64,000 bases of DNA from UMGS1279 sp045577695 (GTDB lineage: Bacteria; Bacillota; Clostridia; Oscillospirales; Acutalibacteraceae). Position numbers and translations under genes: made by a program. The notes beneath the pieces were generated by a model. That model was not told the DNA's origin. It searched no databases and saw only the letters and a program-made list of their open reading frames with translations. This document shows positions 25,562 to 33,746 of the stretch, one piece after another (within the stretch, counting starts at the first letter, position 1; the number at the start of each line of letters is the position of its first letter). The stretch spans positions 41,436-105,435 of the forward strand of contig JAZNIW010000001.1 in assembly GCA_045577695.1 (NCBI GenBank), read 5' to 3'.

Positions 25562-27372
25562 GCGAAAAAAGGTGTTGCGTCCTTTTGAAATTCCTCATAT
25601 TTCTTTACGATTTCATCCAGTTGAGATTCTGTTTTTCTGCCTGTAGCATCATAACCAATCAATTCGGGAGCTGCCATAAAGATAGCTTCATCAGCATTCG
25701 GTTTTTCGGTATCCTTGCGTTTGCGCACAAAGATAACCGATGCTTTTACACCTGCACCAAAATGAGCAAAAGCACACTGAGGCAAGCTCACAACCGCAAG
25801 CAGTTGGAACTTTTCAAGAATAAAATCACGAACATATTGCATTGAGCTATTGGTCAAAATTCCGTCAGGCAAAACAATGGCCGCTTTGCCGACGCCGGGT
25901 TTTAAAAACTGCCAAATACGTTCAATAAACAGAACTTCAGAGCTTTGGTTTTTACGGGGCTTTTGTTTGCCTTTTGTATCGACATTGTTTCCGAGTTCAT
26001 AGGAGGAGAGATAGGGTTTTTCGGCAAGATTGATTGTAGAGCCAAAGGGAGGATTTGTAAGAATTAGATCAAATCTGTTTTCTGCAAAGCCTCTATTATG
26101 GTCGTGCATCTTATCAATGCTTTCAAGCGCATCATGGCTGATAACATTGGTATGTCCATCGTCGTGAACAATCATATTCATTTTAGCAACACGAGCAATC
26201 TCGTCATTGATTTCAATGCCATAGAGATGCTTAGCTGCAAAATCATGCCAATAGTTAAAATACTCCACAGGCTGAGTAGCCTTATCAAAATAGTCTCCAG
26301 CTTGTTTGCGCATATAATCGAGTGCGTGCAGCAGGAAACCGCCCGAACCACAAGAAGGATCGAGAACATCCCAATCTTGTTCGGGTTTCATCATATTTAC
26401 ACAGAATTCGATAATAGGACGAGGGGTAAAGTATTGACCAAAATCGCCCTTGAAGAAGCCGTCCATAAATTGTTCAAAAGCAACACCCTTAACATCAAGG
26501 TCGGTTTTATTAAGATTGATAGACTCCAAGTGCGAAACGACAGTGCGAAGCACACGGTCATCTACTTTGATAGATTCCGTGAACACTTCCGGATCTTTTA
26601 CTTTTTGTTCGTCATACAAAGCGTTAATGCGTTCTGCAAGTTTTGATGAGGGTTCGTGAGTTTTAATCTGGAACTGATAAGGCTCACCGTTCTTACGAGG
26701 CTTTTGTTCATCGCTGATTTTAACAAAGATAAGTTTACAGAGTTCGCCAAAGGCAGTAGGCGGAGAAAGACGACCGCCACCCCAAAGAGTTTGATGACAT
26801 TTTTTTATAGCAACAATCAAGTCTTCACGTGCAACGGGTTGAATGTCATTTTCTGTACCCTTGTAGAATCTAAATTCTTGCGGTTTGCCGTATGCCTTTG
26901 GTAAGTCGGCAAGAATATTTTGCTCACGCTCAAACGCACCAAATTTATCGGATACATCAAGAACTCTACGAGTACCGCCCGCAACGATTACAACATATTC
27001 CGCACGAAGTTTTACCCAAGTAGCATTGCCAACACCCTGCTCAATTGCTTGTGTAAATTCGGCATCGGTAACACCGTCTTTTTTGCATTCAACAACAGTA
27101 TACGGGCGCTTACATTCATCATCACTAAATATAACGATATCAGCACGGTCTGTAGGTAAGCGATCAGGAACAACCACTTCCACTTTGATTCTATTTGCAG
27201 GGTACTCATATTTATAGATTAGTTCTGCCCAAAATTCCGCACGAACTTTTTCTTCGGGATCACTGTAATTTTCACTATGGTTATCGGAAGTTACATAGGT
27301 GATTTTCTGTTTGTTATCGGAACCCGATAAGTAAGCATATCCGTCTTTTATAGCTCTTTCAAGAAAAGTCAT
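25558..27372 (-). CDS. Nuclease-methyltransferase fusion (HsdR-N domain plus HsdM, BcgI-like)
   Basis: 604 aa from the ATG at 27372 (GGAGGAAAT ribosome site; an upstream ATG at 27390 precedes that site). Residues ~35-140 form a PD-(D/E)XK nuclease domain like the HsdR N-terminus, with D78 and E95-C-K97. Residues ~195-560 are an N6-adenine methyltransferase: FGQYFTPRPI (311-320), DPSCGSGGF (338-346), NPPF (440-443). No HsdR helicase gene is nearby. A nuclease-methylase chain with a separate S subunit is the BcgI (type IIB) arrangement, so it likely cuts and methylates without a translocase. Its stop overlaps the S-subunit frame. Confidence 0.85.
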   Translation of the reverse strand: MTFLERAIKDGYAYLSGSDNKQKITYVTSDNHSENYSDPEEKVRAEFWAELIYKYEYPANRIKVEVVVPDRLPTDRADIVIFSDDECKRPYTVVECKKDGVTDAEFTQAIEQGVGNATWVKLRAEYVVIVAGGTRRVLDVSDKFGAFEREQNILADLPKAYGKPQEFRFYKGTENDIQPVAREDLIVAIKKCHQTLWGGGRLSPPTAFGELCKLIFVKISDEQKPRKNGEPYQFQIKTHEPSSKLAERINALYDEQKVKDPEVFTESIKVDDRVLRTVVSHLESINLNKTDLDVKGVAFEQFMDGFFKGDFGQYFTPRPIIEFCVNMMKPEQDWDVLDPSCGSGGFLLHALDYMRKQAGDYFDKATQPVEYFNYWHDFAAKHLYGIEINDEIARVAKMNMIVHDDGHTNVISHDALESIDKMHDHNRGFAENRFDLILTNPPFGSTINLAEKPYLSSYELGNNVDTKGKQKPRKNQSSEVLFIERIWQFLKPGVGKAAIVLPDGILTNSSMQYVRDFILEKFQLLAVVSLPQCAFAHFGAGVKASVIFVRKRKDTEKPNADEAIFMAAPELIGYDATGRKTESQLDEIVKKYEEFQKDATPFFA

Positions 27373-27386
27373 TGTAATTTCCTCCA

Positions 27387-28283
27387 TCAATTTTCGTTAT
27401 ATGCACGATCAATTAGCGGCTTGGCCTTTTCAAAATCTGCGGCGTTTTGTAAATGCAGCTCTACAGCACCACAGCCCCAGTGACCAATGTTAGTTACGTC
27501 TCTTGAAAATCCCGGTTCAAAGGTTACTGAAGTAACATCAATAGGCAGGTTTAAAATCAACTTTTTCTTTAGTGCAACTACAGTTACAATATTACGAATT
27601 TTCTTAAAAGCAGCATAAAGCTTCAAATGAGTTTCGGAAACATCATCACCAAGACTAAGTATGTAGTTAGTCAGATCTTGATATAAAGTTTTCACAGATT
27701 CGTCAGCTGTCTTTAATTGCTCGTCAAATGTTTTATCAGTGGATTTTGTCTTAGTGGTTTGAGTATCAGTATCGGGTATTGCTGTTGCAACATTTTCATT
27801 GATATGTTCGAACATCAACAGATCGCTACCGAATTTTTTATATCTAATCAAGCTGACATTTCTATTCATTTGCTTAATTGCAGATTCGTCGTATTTGGTA
27901 AAGTCTCCTGCAATACAAACTACACGAGGCATTGTCCAGTCAATCTTATCCGCTTCTTTAAGTCCAAGTTTTTCAATCACTAAAACTTTAAAACTGTCTT
28001 TGTGGTCTAAAAGCCAGTTGAGATAAAACAAGCCTTGATTGATTACATTCTCTTTCATAGAACGTTTATATTCAAAGATAACGGGACAATGGTTTTCATC
28101 AATACCGATGCTATCCATTCGTCCGCCATCGGTTGTCTTATATTCAGATGCAAGAAAAGTTACACCGAAAAAGGTTTCCATATTGTTTTCGATAACAGTT
28201 TGCAACTCCTTCTCAAGTGTTACATTGCCACTTTGATATTCTTTTACTTTACCGTTTATATTAAAAAGTTTTATATCAGCCAT
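27387..28283 (-). CDS. DUF5655 protein with nuclease-like N-terminal domain
   Basis: 298 aa. The first ~150 residues contain GGRMDSIGIDENHCPVIFEY-KR, a D...ExK arrangement of PD-(D/E)XK nucleases. The C-terminal ~110 residues (YILSLGDDVSETHLKLYAAF, KKKLILNLPI) match DUF5655. Such proteins often accompany type I-like restriction genes. The start has GGAGGATAAAACAA and overlaps the preceding gene by 8 bases; the next gene follows after a 14-base gap. Confidence 0.75.
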   Translation of the reverse strand: MADIKLFNINGKVKEYQSGNVTLEKELQTVIENNMETFFGVTFLASEYKTTDGGRMDSIGIDENHCPVIFEYKRSMKENVINQGLFYLNWLLDHKDSFKVLVIEKLGLKEADKIDWTMPRVVCIAGDFTKYDESAIKQMNRNVSLIRYKKFGSDLLMFEHINENVATAIPDTDTQTTKTKSTDKTFDEQLKTADESVKTLYQDLTNYILSLGDDVSETHLKLYAAFKKIRNIVTVVALKKKLILNLPIDVTSVTFEPGFSRDVTNIGHWGCGAVELHLQNAADFEKAKPLIDRAYNEN

Positions 28284-28587
28284 TTGTTTTATCCTCCAAT
28301 TCTAACTTTGCAAGTTTTGCTTTTAGGAAATCTATTTGAAACTGCATATTCGCAATAATAAGATTGTCGTCGGCTTGATGAAGATCGATGCCTCCGCTTA
28401 TCGCTTGTTTTGTTATCGTTGCCAAAGCTAAATCTGCATCTGTAAGTTGTGTTGTTTTGATCTTTTCAATAGCATAATTGCGATCAAGAAAACCGGTAGT
28501 TTGAAACTGATAAATAATCTTTTCACGCTCAATAATATCCTTTGTCAGCGACAACTTATCATATTCTCTTTTTATTGGGTTACTCAT
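28276..28587 (-). CDS. Small helical protein, first gene of the defence operon
   Basis: 103 aa, ribosome site GGAGATATT. It is strongly helical, with a coiled-coil-like C-terminus (FQIDFLKAKLAKLELEDKTN). No named family. It lies directly behind the operator-containing promoter and overlaps the DUF5655 gene, so it may be a regulator, antitoxin or assembly partner. Confidence 0.6.
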   Translation of the reverse strand: MSNPIKREYDKLSLTKDIIEREKIIYQFQTTGFLDRNYAIEKIKTTQLTDADLALATITKQAISGGIDLHQADDNLIIANMQFQIDFLKAKLAKLELEDKTNG

Positions 28588-28622
28588 AATATCTCCATTC
28601 TGTTATCTCTCATATATCTACA

Positions 28623-28652
28623 AATTTAGCATCGCTGGTTCCAAAGTATCAA
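28623..28652 (-). promoter_or_regulatory. Promoter of the element 2 defence operon
   Basis: Minus strand -35 TTGATA (28647-28652) and -10 TAAATT (28623-28628) with an 18-base spacer, 36 bases before the first gene. The -35 is part of the palindromic operator. Confidence 0.55.
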
Positions 28653-28687
28653 TTTGATACTTTGGAGTCCCGTAGTTGATACTTTGG
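28641..28687. promoter_or_regulatory. Operator with three CCAAAGTATCAA copies
   Basis: A perfect 12-1-12 palindrome (28641-28665) plus a third copy in the same orientation as the right arm (28676-28687), 22 bp further on. It overlaps the -35 of the defence operon promoter. Confidence 0.7.
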
Positions 28688-28691
28688 GATT

Positions 28692-29297
28692 TTACAATTC
28701 TTCCGTCTTAAAGGTAGTATATCCCTCGTAGTAGTAGCTGTGGTCGATGCCTTTCATATAGACTTCACGGCTATTGATGTCATCGGTCAGAGCCGCCTTG
28801 AGGATATGCTTGATTTCGATATCCTTGATGGGACTACGTTCCATAGCGAGAAGATAATCTTCCTTATCAACCTTACTCCAGTCAACCACTTTATGAAGCT
28901 CGGTTTTGAAAATGAGATCCAGCCAAATACGAGTGCTGCGCCCATTGCCTTCTCTGAAGGGGTGGGCGATATTCATTTCTACATACTTCTCGACGATCTC
29001 ATCGAAAGTGGACTGCGGCATTTTATCAATATTAGCAAGAGCCGCTTCAAGATACATCAAGGGAGCAAAACGGAAGTTGCCTTTCGAAATATTTACGGTT
29101 CTCAGCTCTCCGGCAAAGTCGTAGATCTTGTCAAAGAGATACTTATGAATCGCCTTGAGTGCAGAGAATTTTCCTGCATCCAATTTATCAAGCATACCGT
29201 TTTCAAAAAGCTCAAGAGCCTTCTTCTTACTGATGCGTTCTTCCTCACGGGCAAGGTCTGCGGAACTTGTAAGTCCCAATTTATTTTCAAGTGCCAT
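28692..29297 (-). CDS. Fic family protein
   Basis: 201 aa, GGAGGTGCAAT ribosome site. The core motif HPFREGNGRSTR (112-123) is complete, and FAPLMYLEAAL forms the flap before it. Fic enzymes transfer AMP or another nucleotide-derived group to target proteins; many are toxins held by an inhibitory helix. I see no obvious S/T-xxx-E-G/N inhibitory motif in the protein and no small VbhA-like antitoxin gene next to it. It follows a 62-aa HTH gene by 20 bp and probably shares its transcript. Confidence 0.9.
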   Translation of the reverse strand: MALENKLGLTSSADLAREEERISKKKALELFENGMLDKLDAGKFSALKAIHKYLFDKIYDFAGELRTVNISKGNFRFAPLMYLEAALANIDKMPQSTFDEIVEKYVEMNIAHPFREGNGRSTRIWLDLIFKTELHKVVDWSKVDKEDYLLAMERSPIKDIEIKHILKAALTDDINSREVYMKGIDHSYYYEGYTTFKTEEL

Positions 29298-29317
29298 ATT
29301 GCACCTCCAAATTCTAA

Positions 29318-29506
29318 TTACTTATCAGCCGCAACGCCGGATTTCATCCAAGCATCGACTTCGCTGACTTTGAATTTCCACAGTCTACCGATCTTTGCGG
29401 CGGGCATATTGCGACGTTCAATCCAGTCGAGAACTGTATCACGGCTAACGCCCAAATATTCCATAATCTCTTTCATTGAATACCAGCGTTCAAGGTTGTT
29501 ATCCAT
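29318..29506 (-). CDS. Small excisionase/MerR-type HTH protein
   Basis: 62 aa from MDNNLERWYS (GGAGGG ribosome site; the longer frame from 29527 starts inside that site). WYSMKEIMEYLGVSRDTVLD, then WIERRNMPAAKIGRLWKFKV is a classic single winged-HTH. It precedes Fic and is a candidate repressor of the Fic unit or of the CCAAAGTATCAA operator. Confidence 0.8.
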   Translation of the reverse strand: MDNNLERWYSMKEIMEYLGVSRDTVLDWIERRNMPAAKIGRLWKFKVSEVDAWMKSGVAADK

Positions 29507-29640
29507 GGTGAAACCCTCCGTTTTCACAAAAATACAATTTTACATCATATAGTATAACACAATTCTCGGAATTTTTCAAGGTTTAATAGGGGTTTATTCG
29601 GGGTTGACACGAAAAAGTCATAAATTGAAGGGTAAAATGA

Positions 29641-29675
29641 AAAGCCTCCTTTCGAGAAATTCGAGAGAAGGCTTT
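29641..29675. terminator. Hairpin terminator
   Basis: AAAGCCTCCTTTCGAGA / TCGAGAGAAGGCTTT, downstream of the ATPase gene on the minus strand. Confidence 0.6.
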
Positions 29676-29691
29676 GAAATTATATGTAGAA

Positions 29692-31062
29692 TCAGACAAA
29701 TGACGGGACAAAGCGTGGATGCACACGGCGGTTATAGTCTTTATTGTAGGTAGCAAAGAGAGATTCAAGTTTTACGATATGCACGTTATCATAATGCTTG
29801 CTCAAAGTCCAATAACTGTCCGGCACACGATTTACGGTGCAGATAACATATTCATTTTCGTAAAACGGTCTGTCCTTCGTGGTGCTGCTCTCAATCTCTT
29901 TCCAGAGTTTTTGCGTGAGTTTTCCACCGGGAATTGTATCGTAATAGGCATATACCGCCCGCTTTTTCTCGCAGGCGAAATCAAAGGTTACGTTGCCAAC
30001 CTTGACGTTTCGATAGCCTAAATCCTTGGTGTCGATGTAGTCTGTTGAAATGGAGATGATGTTTTGATTCAACCAATAGACACACATTTCTTTGTAAAAT
30101 GCAGAAAGGATCTCGTCATTAAAATACTGCATAAAACGATCATAAACGTCTTCACAAAAGCTACCGTCTGCATTAGGCACGGCGGTCAGGAGAGTTTTAT
30201 ACCACAGCGCAATGTAGCTGTTTGCAGGATAATATTTTGTGTGACCGTTCTTTTCGGGTTGTTTGCGGACAAGACCAAATTCACACAGCGTTTTAACGTA
30301 TTTATCGCATTTGTTTTTGGGATAACCCGAAAATGCCGACAATTCGTTGATGCGGTTATAGCCGTTCACCATTGCATATAAAAGCGTGTTGTAGCTTTCG
30401 GGAGCGCGAAAGCACTCACGCATTTTATCTTTCATTAAACGGTAAAACGGTGAATTGATATGTAGTAGTGCCTTTACGTTTTCTTCAAAAGAAATGCTCG
30501 TATCGTACAGAGATAGAAGCTCCGTAATACCTGCCGACAAGCAAAAGATATCTACTGAGTCCTTGTCGCTTACGGATGGTGTCTCGGCAATCTCCTGCGT
30601 GGAATACGGTGCTATGGATATCGTTTGGCAATGGATTTCAATCTGTTCCCAAGGTCTACCGATTAACACTACAATCACATTGCTATTATTTTCTTCTAAA
30701 AAAATCTTTAAAGCAGCATAAAAATCAGTCTTATCATTGCGTTCGCCCACATCGTCAAAAAAGACGGTTGGGCGTTTTTCTTTGCCGTAGATCTTCAGGC
30801 AATCAAAGAACGCCGCCCAAGTCGTGCAATCCTTAAAGACGTCGGGGTAACGCTCTGCAAATGTTTTGAGTGCAAGCTCTGCGCTGATATGCCGAAAAGA
30901 AAAGTAAAGGCTATCTTTGGTGTCGGCGCAGTAAGAGAACGCCGCATAGGTCTTGCCCATTCCCGAATCTGCCGAGAAGAACAACACATTATTGCCCGAA
31001 TGAGCAGAGCGAAACTGCTCGATATATGTTTTTAATTTGTCGGGTATTCGTTTCAAAATCAT
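29692..31062 (-). CDS. AAA/STAND-type ATPase with C-terminal nuclease-like region
   Basis: 456 aa from MILKRIPDKL (31062); the longer frame from 31137 has no better ribosome site. FFSADSGMGKTYAA is Walker A (~residues 28-41) and RPTVFFDDVGERND Walker B. A winged-helix segment follows (NRINELSAFSGYPKNKCDKY, then VKTLCEFGLVRK), then a C-terminal domain containing NVTFDFACEKKRAVYAYYD and FYENEYVICTVNRVP that resembles DUF234-type nuclease-like ends of archaeal-type ATPases. Such proteins are common in accessory DNA with unknown roles, possibly defence or toxin-like. Confidence 0.75.
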   Translation of the reverse strand: MILKRIPDKLKTYIEQFRSAHSGNNVLFFSADSGMGKTYAAFSYCADTKDSLYFSFRHISAELALKTFAERYPDVFKDCTTWAAFFDCLKIYGKEKRPTVFFDDVGERNDKTDFYAALKIFLEENNSNVIVVLIGRPWEQIEIHCQTISIAPYSTQEIAETPSVSDKDSVDIFCLSAGITELLSLYDTSISFEENVKALLHINSPFYRLMKDKMRECFRAPESYNTLLYAMVNGYNRINELSAFSGYPKNKCDKYVKTLCEFGLVRKQPEKNGHTKYYPANSYIALWYKTLLTAVPNADGSFCEDVYDRFMQYFNDEILSAFYKEMCVYWLNQNIISISTDYIDTKDLGYRNVKVGNVTFDFACEKKRAVYAYYDTIPGGKLTQKLWKEIESSTTKDRPFYENEYVICTVNRVPDSYWTLSKHYDNVHIVKLESLFATYNKDYNRRVHPRFVPSFV

Positions 31063-31707
31063 AGCATCACCGTCATATCGTAAGTTGACCTTTTTAATAT
31101 TATAGCAGATTTTCGCCCATTTTTCTATGAGTTTCAAAAAATTTCAAAATATTTTTTCAGCCGAAAACTCCCGTAAATAAAGGGTTTTCGGCTGTTTTTT
31201 GTTTCTGAACGAAAAAATTTTTCCTCTAAGGGGGGTGTACATACGCCGACCTCATTCGGAACTAGTGAAGGGGTAAAACCTTGATAACACGCTGATTTCA
31301 AGCGAAAAAGAAAAAAGATTTGTCTATTTTCTCAAAAAAGTCAGCAATTAAAAGTGGGGGCATCAAAAAGTTTTTTGCTAAAACTCCGAAAAAGTTCCCA
31401 GTTGGTAAGTGGGGGAAATAAGCAATAGCGATTTATATTCACCCCGTACCCCGCTGACTACTCCTTGAGGGGCTCTATTGAACTTTGACAACTGAATGAC
31501 CGGCTGAATGAGATATGTTTTTCGGCGAAGTATCGCCACGATATGAGCGTGCCAAGAAAAACAAAACGTTGCGGTGAGACTCCGGAACAGGAACGACATT
31601 CAGGTAGAACGGCAAAAGAGACGGTATAAGACTGCCTCTCCTTATACCGAGCTCTTTACATAGCCACGCAAATCGTGTGGCTGAACATTCTCAGAAGGAG
31701 GTAAAAG
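31063..31707. other. Gene-free 645-bp region upstream of the replication/mobilisation genes
   Basis: No convincing gene. It contains a strong hairpin with a T-run (31158-31200), a GGTATAAG/CTTATACC hairpin near 31624-31650 and AGCCACGC/CGTGTGGCT near 31662-31683, just before the gene at 31708. GC-rich, structured text is compatible with a leader RNA or replication origin; I cannot tell which. Confidence 0.5.
31158..31200 (+). terminator. Strong hairpin with T-run
   Basis: CAGCCGAAAACTCCC / GGGTTTTCGGCTG followed by TTTTTT on the plus strand. Confidence 0.75.
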
Positions 31708-31941
31708 ATGATGAGAAAAACAGAGTTAAGAGAACTCTACAAGATGATGTTTCCAGACTATCCGGACATCGTAACCGTGGCTCAGCTTCAAAAGATGCTG
31801 GGCATCAGCAGACACTTGGCATACGACCTTATCAATGACGGATATATCTCCGGCATCAAAATCGGGAATGCCTTTAAGATCCCGAAGGTCAATGTCATCA
31901 ACTACGTTATGGAGGAAGGAGGTGAGAAAAATGCAGGTTGA
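31708..31941 (+). CDS. Excisionase-like HTH protein
   Basis: 77 aa, GAAGGAGGTAAAAG ribosome site. DIVTVAQLQKMLGISRHLAY, then DLINDGYISGIKIGNAFKIP is a MerR/excisionase fold. It overlaps the RepA-like helicase gene by 11 bases; together they look like a plasmid-type replication control and helicase pair. It could equally act as the element's excisionase. Confidence 0.75.
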   Translation: MMRKTELRELYKMMFPDYPDIVTVAQLQKMLGISRHLAYDLINDGYISGIKIGNAFKIPKVNVINYVMEEGGEKNAG

Positions 31942-32956
31942 AAAATTGAGAACCATTGATGCGGACACCTTGTTATCAACGCCGCTTCGCAAGACCTTGT
32001 TTGTCGTGGAAGGTTTGATACCGCAAGGACTGAGTGTGTTATCGGGCGCAAGCAAGATCGGCAAAAGCTGGCTGATGCTGTGGCTCGGTATGCAAGTGGC
32101 ACGTGGAAATCCCGTGTGGGAATTTGAAACCCACAAGTGCGACGTGCTGTATTTGTGCTTGGAGGATACTCACGTTCGCATTCAAAACCGCTTGTATCAG
32201 CTTACAGATGAAGCACCTTCCGAGCTTCGCATTGCCACTACAAGTTATCAGATCGGGAACGGCTTGGAGCAGCAGATCGAGCAGTATTTAACCGACTTTC
32301 CGAACACGAAGCTTGTGATCATCGACACCTTTCAAAAGGTGCGTGACTCACGAAATACACTTGGCAAAAGCGGAATGTATGCGGGAGATTACGACGATAT
32401 CACGGCGCTGAAAACCATTTCGGACAGATTCGGGATAGCGGTAGTTGTAGTTCATCACGTTCGAAAAATGAAGGATGCCAACGATCCGTTTAACGAGGTT
32501 ACAGGCTCAACAGGCATCACGGGAGCCGCCGACACGAGCTTTATTTTGAAACGCAGTCGTTCCAGTGAAATGGGAACGCTTCTTGCAACGGGGCGTGATA
32601 TTGAGTATCAGGAACTTATCCTGAAATTCGATCACGGTACTCATTTATGGGAGCTTGTGGAGCGAAAGAACGCCGAAGATCTTCACCGAGAAGAGATTCC
32701 CGACTTTCTTTTTCGGCTCGTTTCATTCATAGCTTTGCGCAGAGTTTGGCAAGGCACAGCAAGTCAGCTACTTACCGAAATGGACGAAACTGAGGTCACG
32801 GCAAACGTGGTAACAAAGCTGCTTGCAAGGTTTTCAGCAGAGGTTTTGATGCCGCAGGGCATTGAATACAGAACAAAACGCACAGGGACAAGCCGCCTGA
32901 TTCGGCTTGAAATGAATGACGGCGGTGACGGAAATGACGGCGATATCTCTATATAG
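31931..32956 (+). CDS. RepA-like AAA_25 replicative ATPase/helicase
   Basis: 341 aa from MQVEKLRTID (31931, GGAGGTGAG ribosome site). SGASKIGKSWLMLWLGMQVA is Walker A, KLVIIDTFQKVRD Walker B, and VVVVHHVRK plus GSTGITGAADTSFIL follow the order of RepA/KaiC-like hexameric helicases. These open DNA at plasmid origins, implying that the element replicates after excision or at least carries a plasmid module. The C-terminal ~100 residues are a winged-helix tail. Confidence 0.85.
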   Translation: MQVEKLRTIDADTLLSTPLRKTLFVVEGLIPQGLSVLSGASKIGKSWLMLWLGMQVARGNPVWEFETHKCDVLYLCLEDTHVRIQNRLYQLTDEAPSELRIATTSYQIGNGLEQQIEQYLTDFPNTKLVIIDTFQKVRDSRNTLGKSGMYAGDYDDITALKTISDRFGIAVVVVHHVRKMKDANDPFNEVTGSTGITGAADTSFILKRSRSSEMGTLLATGRDIEYQELILKFDHGTHLWELVERKNAEDLHREEIPDFLFRLVSFIALRRVWQGTASQLLTEMDETEVTANVVTKLLARFSAEVLMPQGIEYRTKRTGTSRLIRLEMNDGGDGNDGDISI

Positions 32957-33012
32957 AAAACACCGTCACAACCGTCATTATCGTCACAAACAAAAGAAAG
33001 GATTTGATTTTT

Positions 33013-33273
33013 ATGAGAAACAAAACACAAGGAATTAACGTAAGAGTAACACCCGCCGAGAAAGAAAAGCTCAGCGAAAGCGCAATGTACTGTGGACTTT
33101 CACTATCGGAATATCTCAGAAGATTGGGGCTTGGAAAGAACGTAAAAGCCGCAACCGATGAGAAAATCTACAAGACTTTTCGACTGGTAAGACAGCTCAA
33201 AAAGGATTTAGACTCCCTTGAAAAAAGTGAAATTCTTTATCGGCTGAGTGTGATAGAGGACTTACTAAAGTAA
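33013..33273 (+). CDS. MobC/ribbon-helix-helix mobilisation accessory protein
   Basis: 86 aa from MRNKTQGINV (ATG 33013, GAAAGGA). GINVRVTPAEKEKLSESAMY, then CGLSLSEYLRRLGLG is the ribbon-helix-helix start of MobC-type relaxosome proteins. It probably binds the transfer origin. No relaxase gene follows in this window. Confidence 0.75.
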   Translation: MRNKTQGINVRVTPAEKEKLSESAMYCGLSLSEYLRRLGLGKNVKAATDEKIYKTFRLVRQLKKDLDSLEKSEILYRLSVIEDLLK

Positions 33274-33286
33274 ATAAAGCGGAGCT

Positions 33287-33372
33287 GAGGTTTTAGGCTG
33301 CGCTATCGTAGCGAGCAGACTGTTTGTACTCCCAAACAGTAAAAAACTCGTTAGGATGTCTCCTAAAACCTC
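33287..33372. other. Nested inverted-repeat structure between the two MobC-like genes (possible oriT)
   Basis: A perfect 11-bp outer inverted repeat (GAGGTTTTAGG at 33287-33297, CCTAAAACCTC at 33362-33372) encloses two perfect hairpins: CGCTA-TCG-TAGCG (33301-33313) and ACTGTTTG-TACTCC-CAAACAGT (33319-33340). Position between mobilisation genes suggests a transfer origin; an RNA attenuator is the alternative. Confidence 0.5.
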
Positions 33373-33390
33373 TCTCGGAAAGGAACGACT

Positions 33391-33729
33391 ATGAACAAAA
33401 GAATTAAGAAACAGTTTTGGCTTTTCCCCCAAGAGGCGGCGGAGCTTAAAAGGAAAGCAGAGCTTGCAGGAATATCGGAAACGGCAGTAATTCGTTTGCT
33501 GATTCGTGGCTATGAGCCAAGAGAAAAACCGGATAGCAGCTTCTATGAAGCGATGCGAAAGCTGTCTGCCATCGGCAACAACATCAATCAGCTTGCGGTG
33601 AAAGCACACACCCTTGGATTTGTTGATGCTCCGATGCTAAAAACGGAAGCTTTGCGCTGGCATCAGTTTCAGGCTGACGTGGAAGCCACCTTCCTGCGAC
33701 CACAGCAATGCAATCTCAAATGGAAATAA
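33391..33729 (+). CDS. mobC: MobC-like mobilisation protein
   Basis: 112 aa, GGAAAGGAACGAC leader. KQFWLFPQEAAELKRKAELA, then GISETAVIRLLIRGYEPRE and LSAIGNNINQLAVKAHTLGF are the two conserved blocks of bacterial MobC relaxosome proteins. It would help a relaxase nick the transfer origin; the relaxase must come from elsewhere. Confidence 0.85.
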   Translation: MNKRIKKQFWLFPQEAAELKRKAELAGISETAVIRLLIRGYEPREKPDSSFYEAMRKLSAIGNNINQLAVKAHTLGFVDAPMLKTEALRWHQFQADVEATFLRPQQCNLKWK

Positions 33730-33746
33730 GAAAGGAATGAAAGACT

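Noticed and set aside
25558..28283. Complete type I restriction system (HsdRMS)
   Set aside because: No helicase/translocase HsdR gene is present; the nuclease domain is fused to the methylase, which fits a BcgI-like layout better.
29692..31137. 481-aa start for the ATPase at 31137
   Set aside because: The extra 25 residues are Lys/Asn-rich, lack similarity, and the ATG at 31062 starts the conserved MILKRIPDKL sequence.
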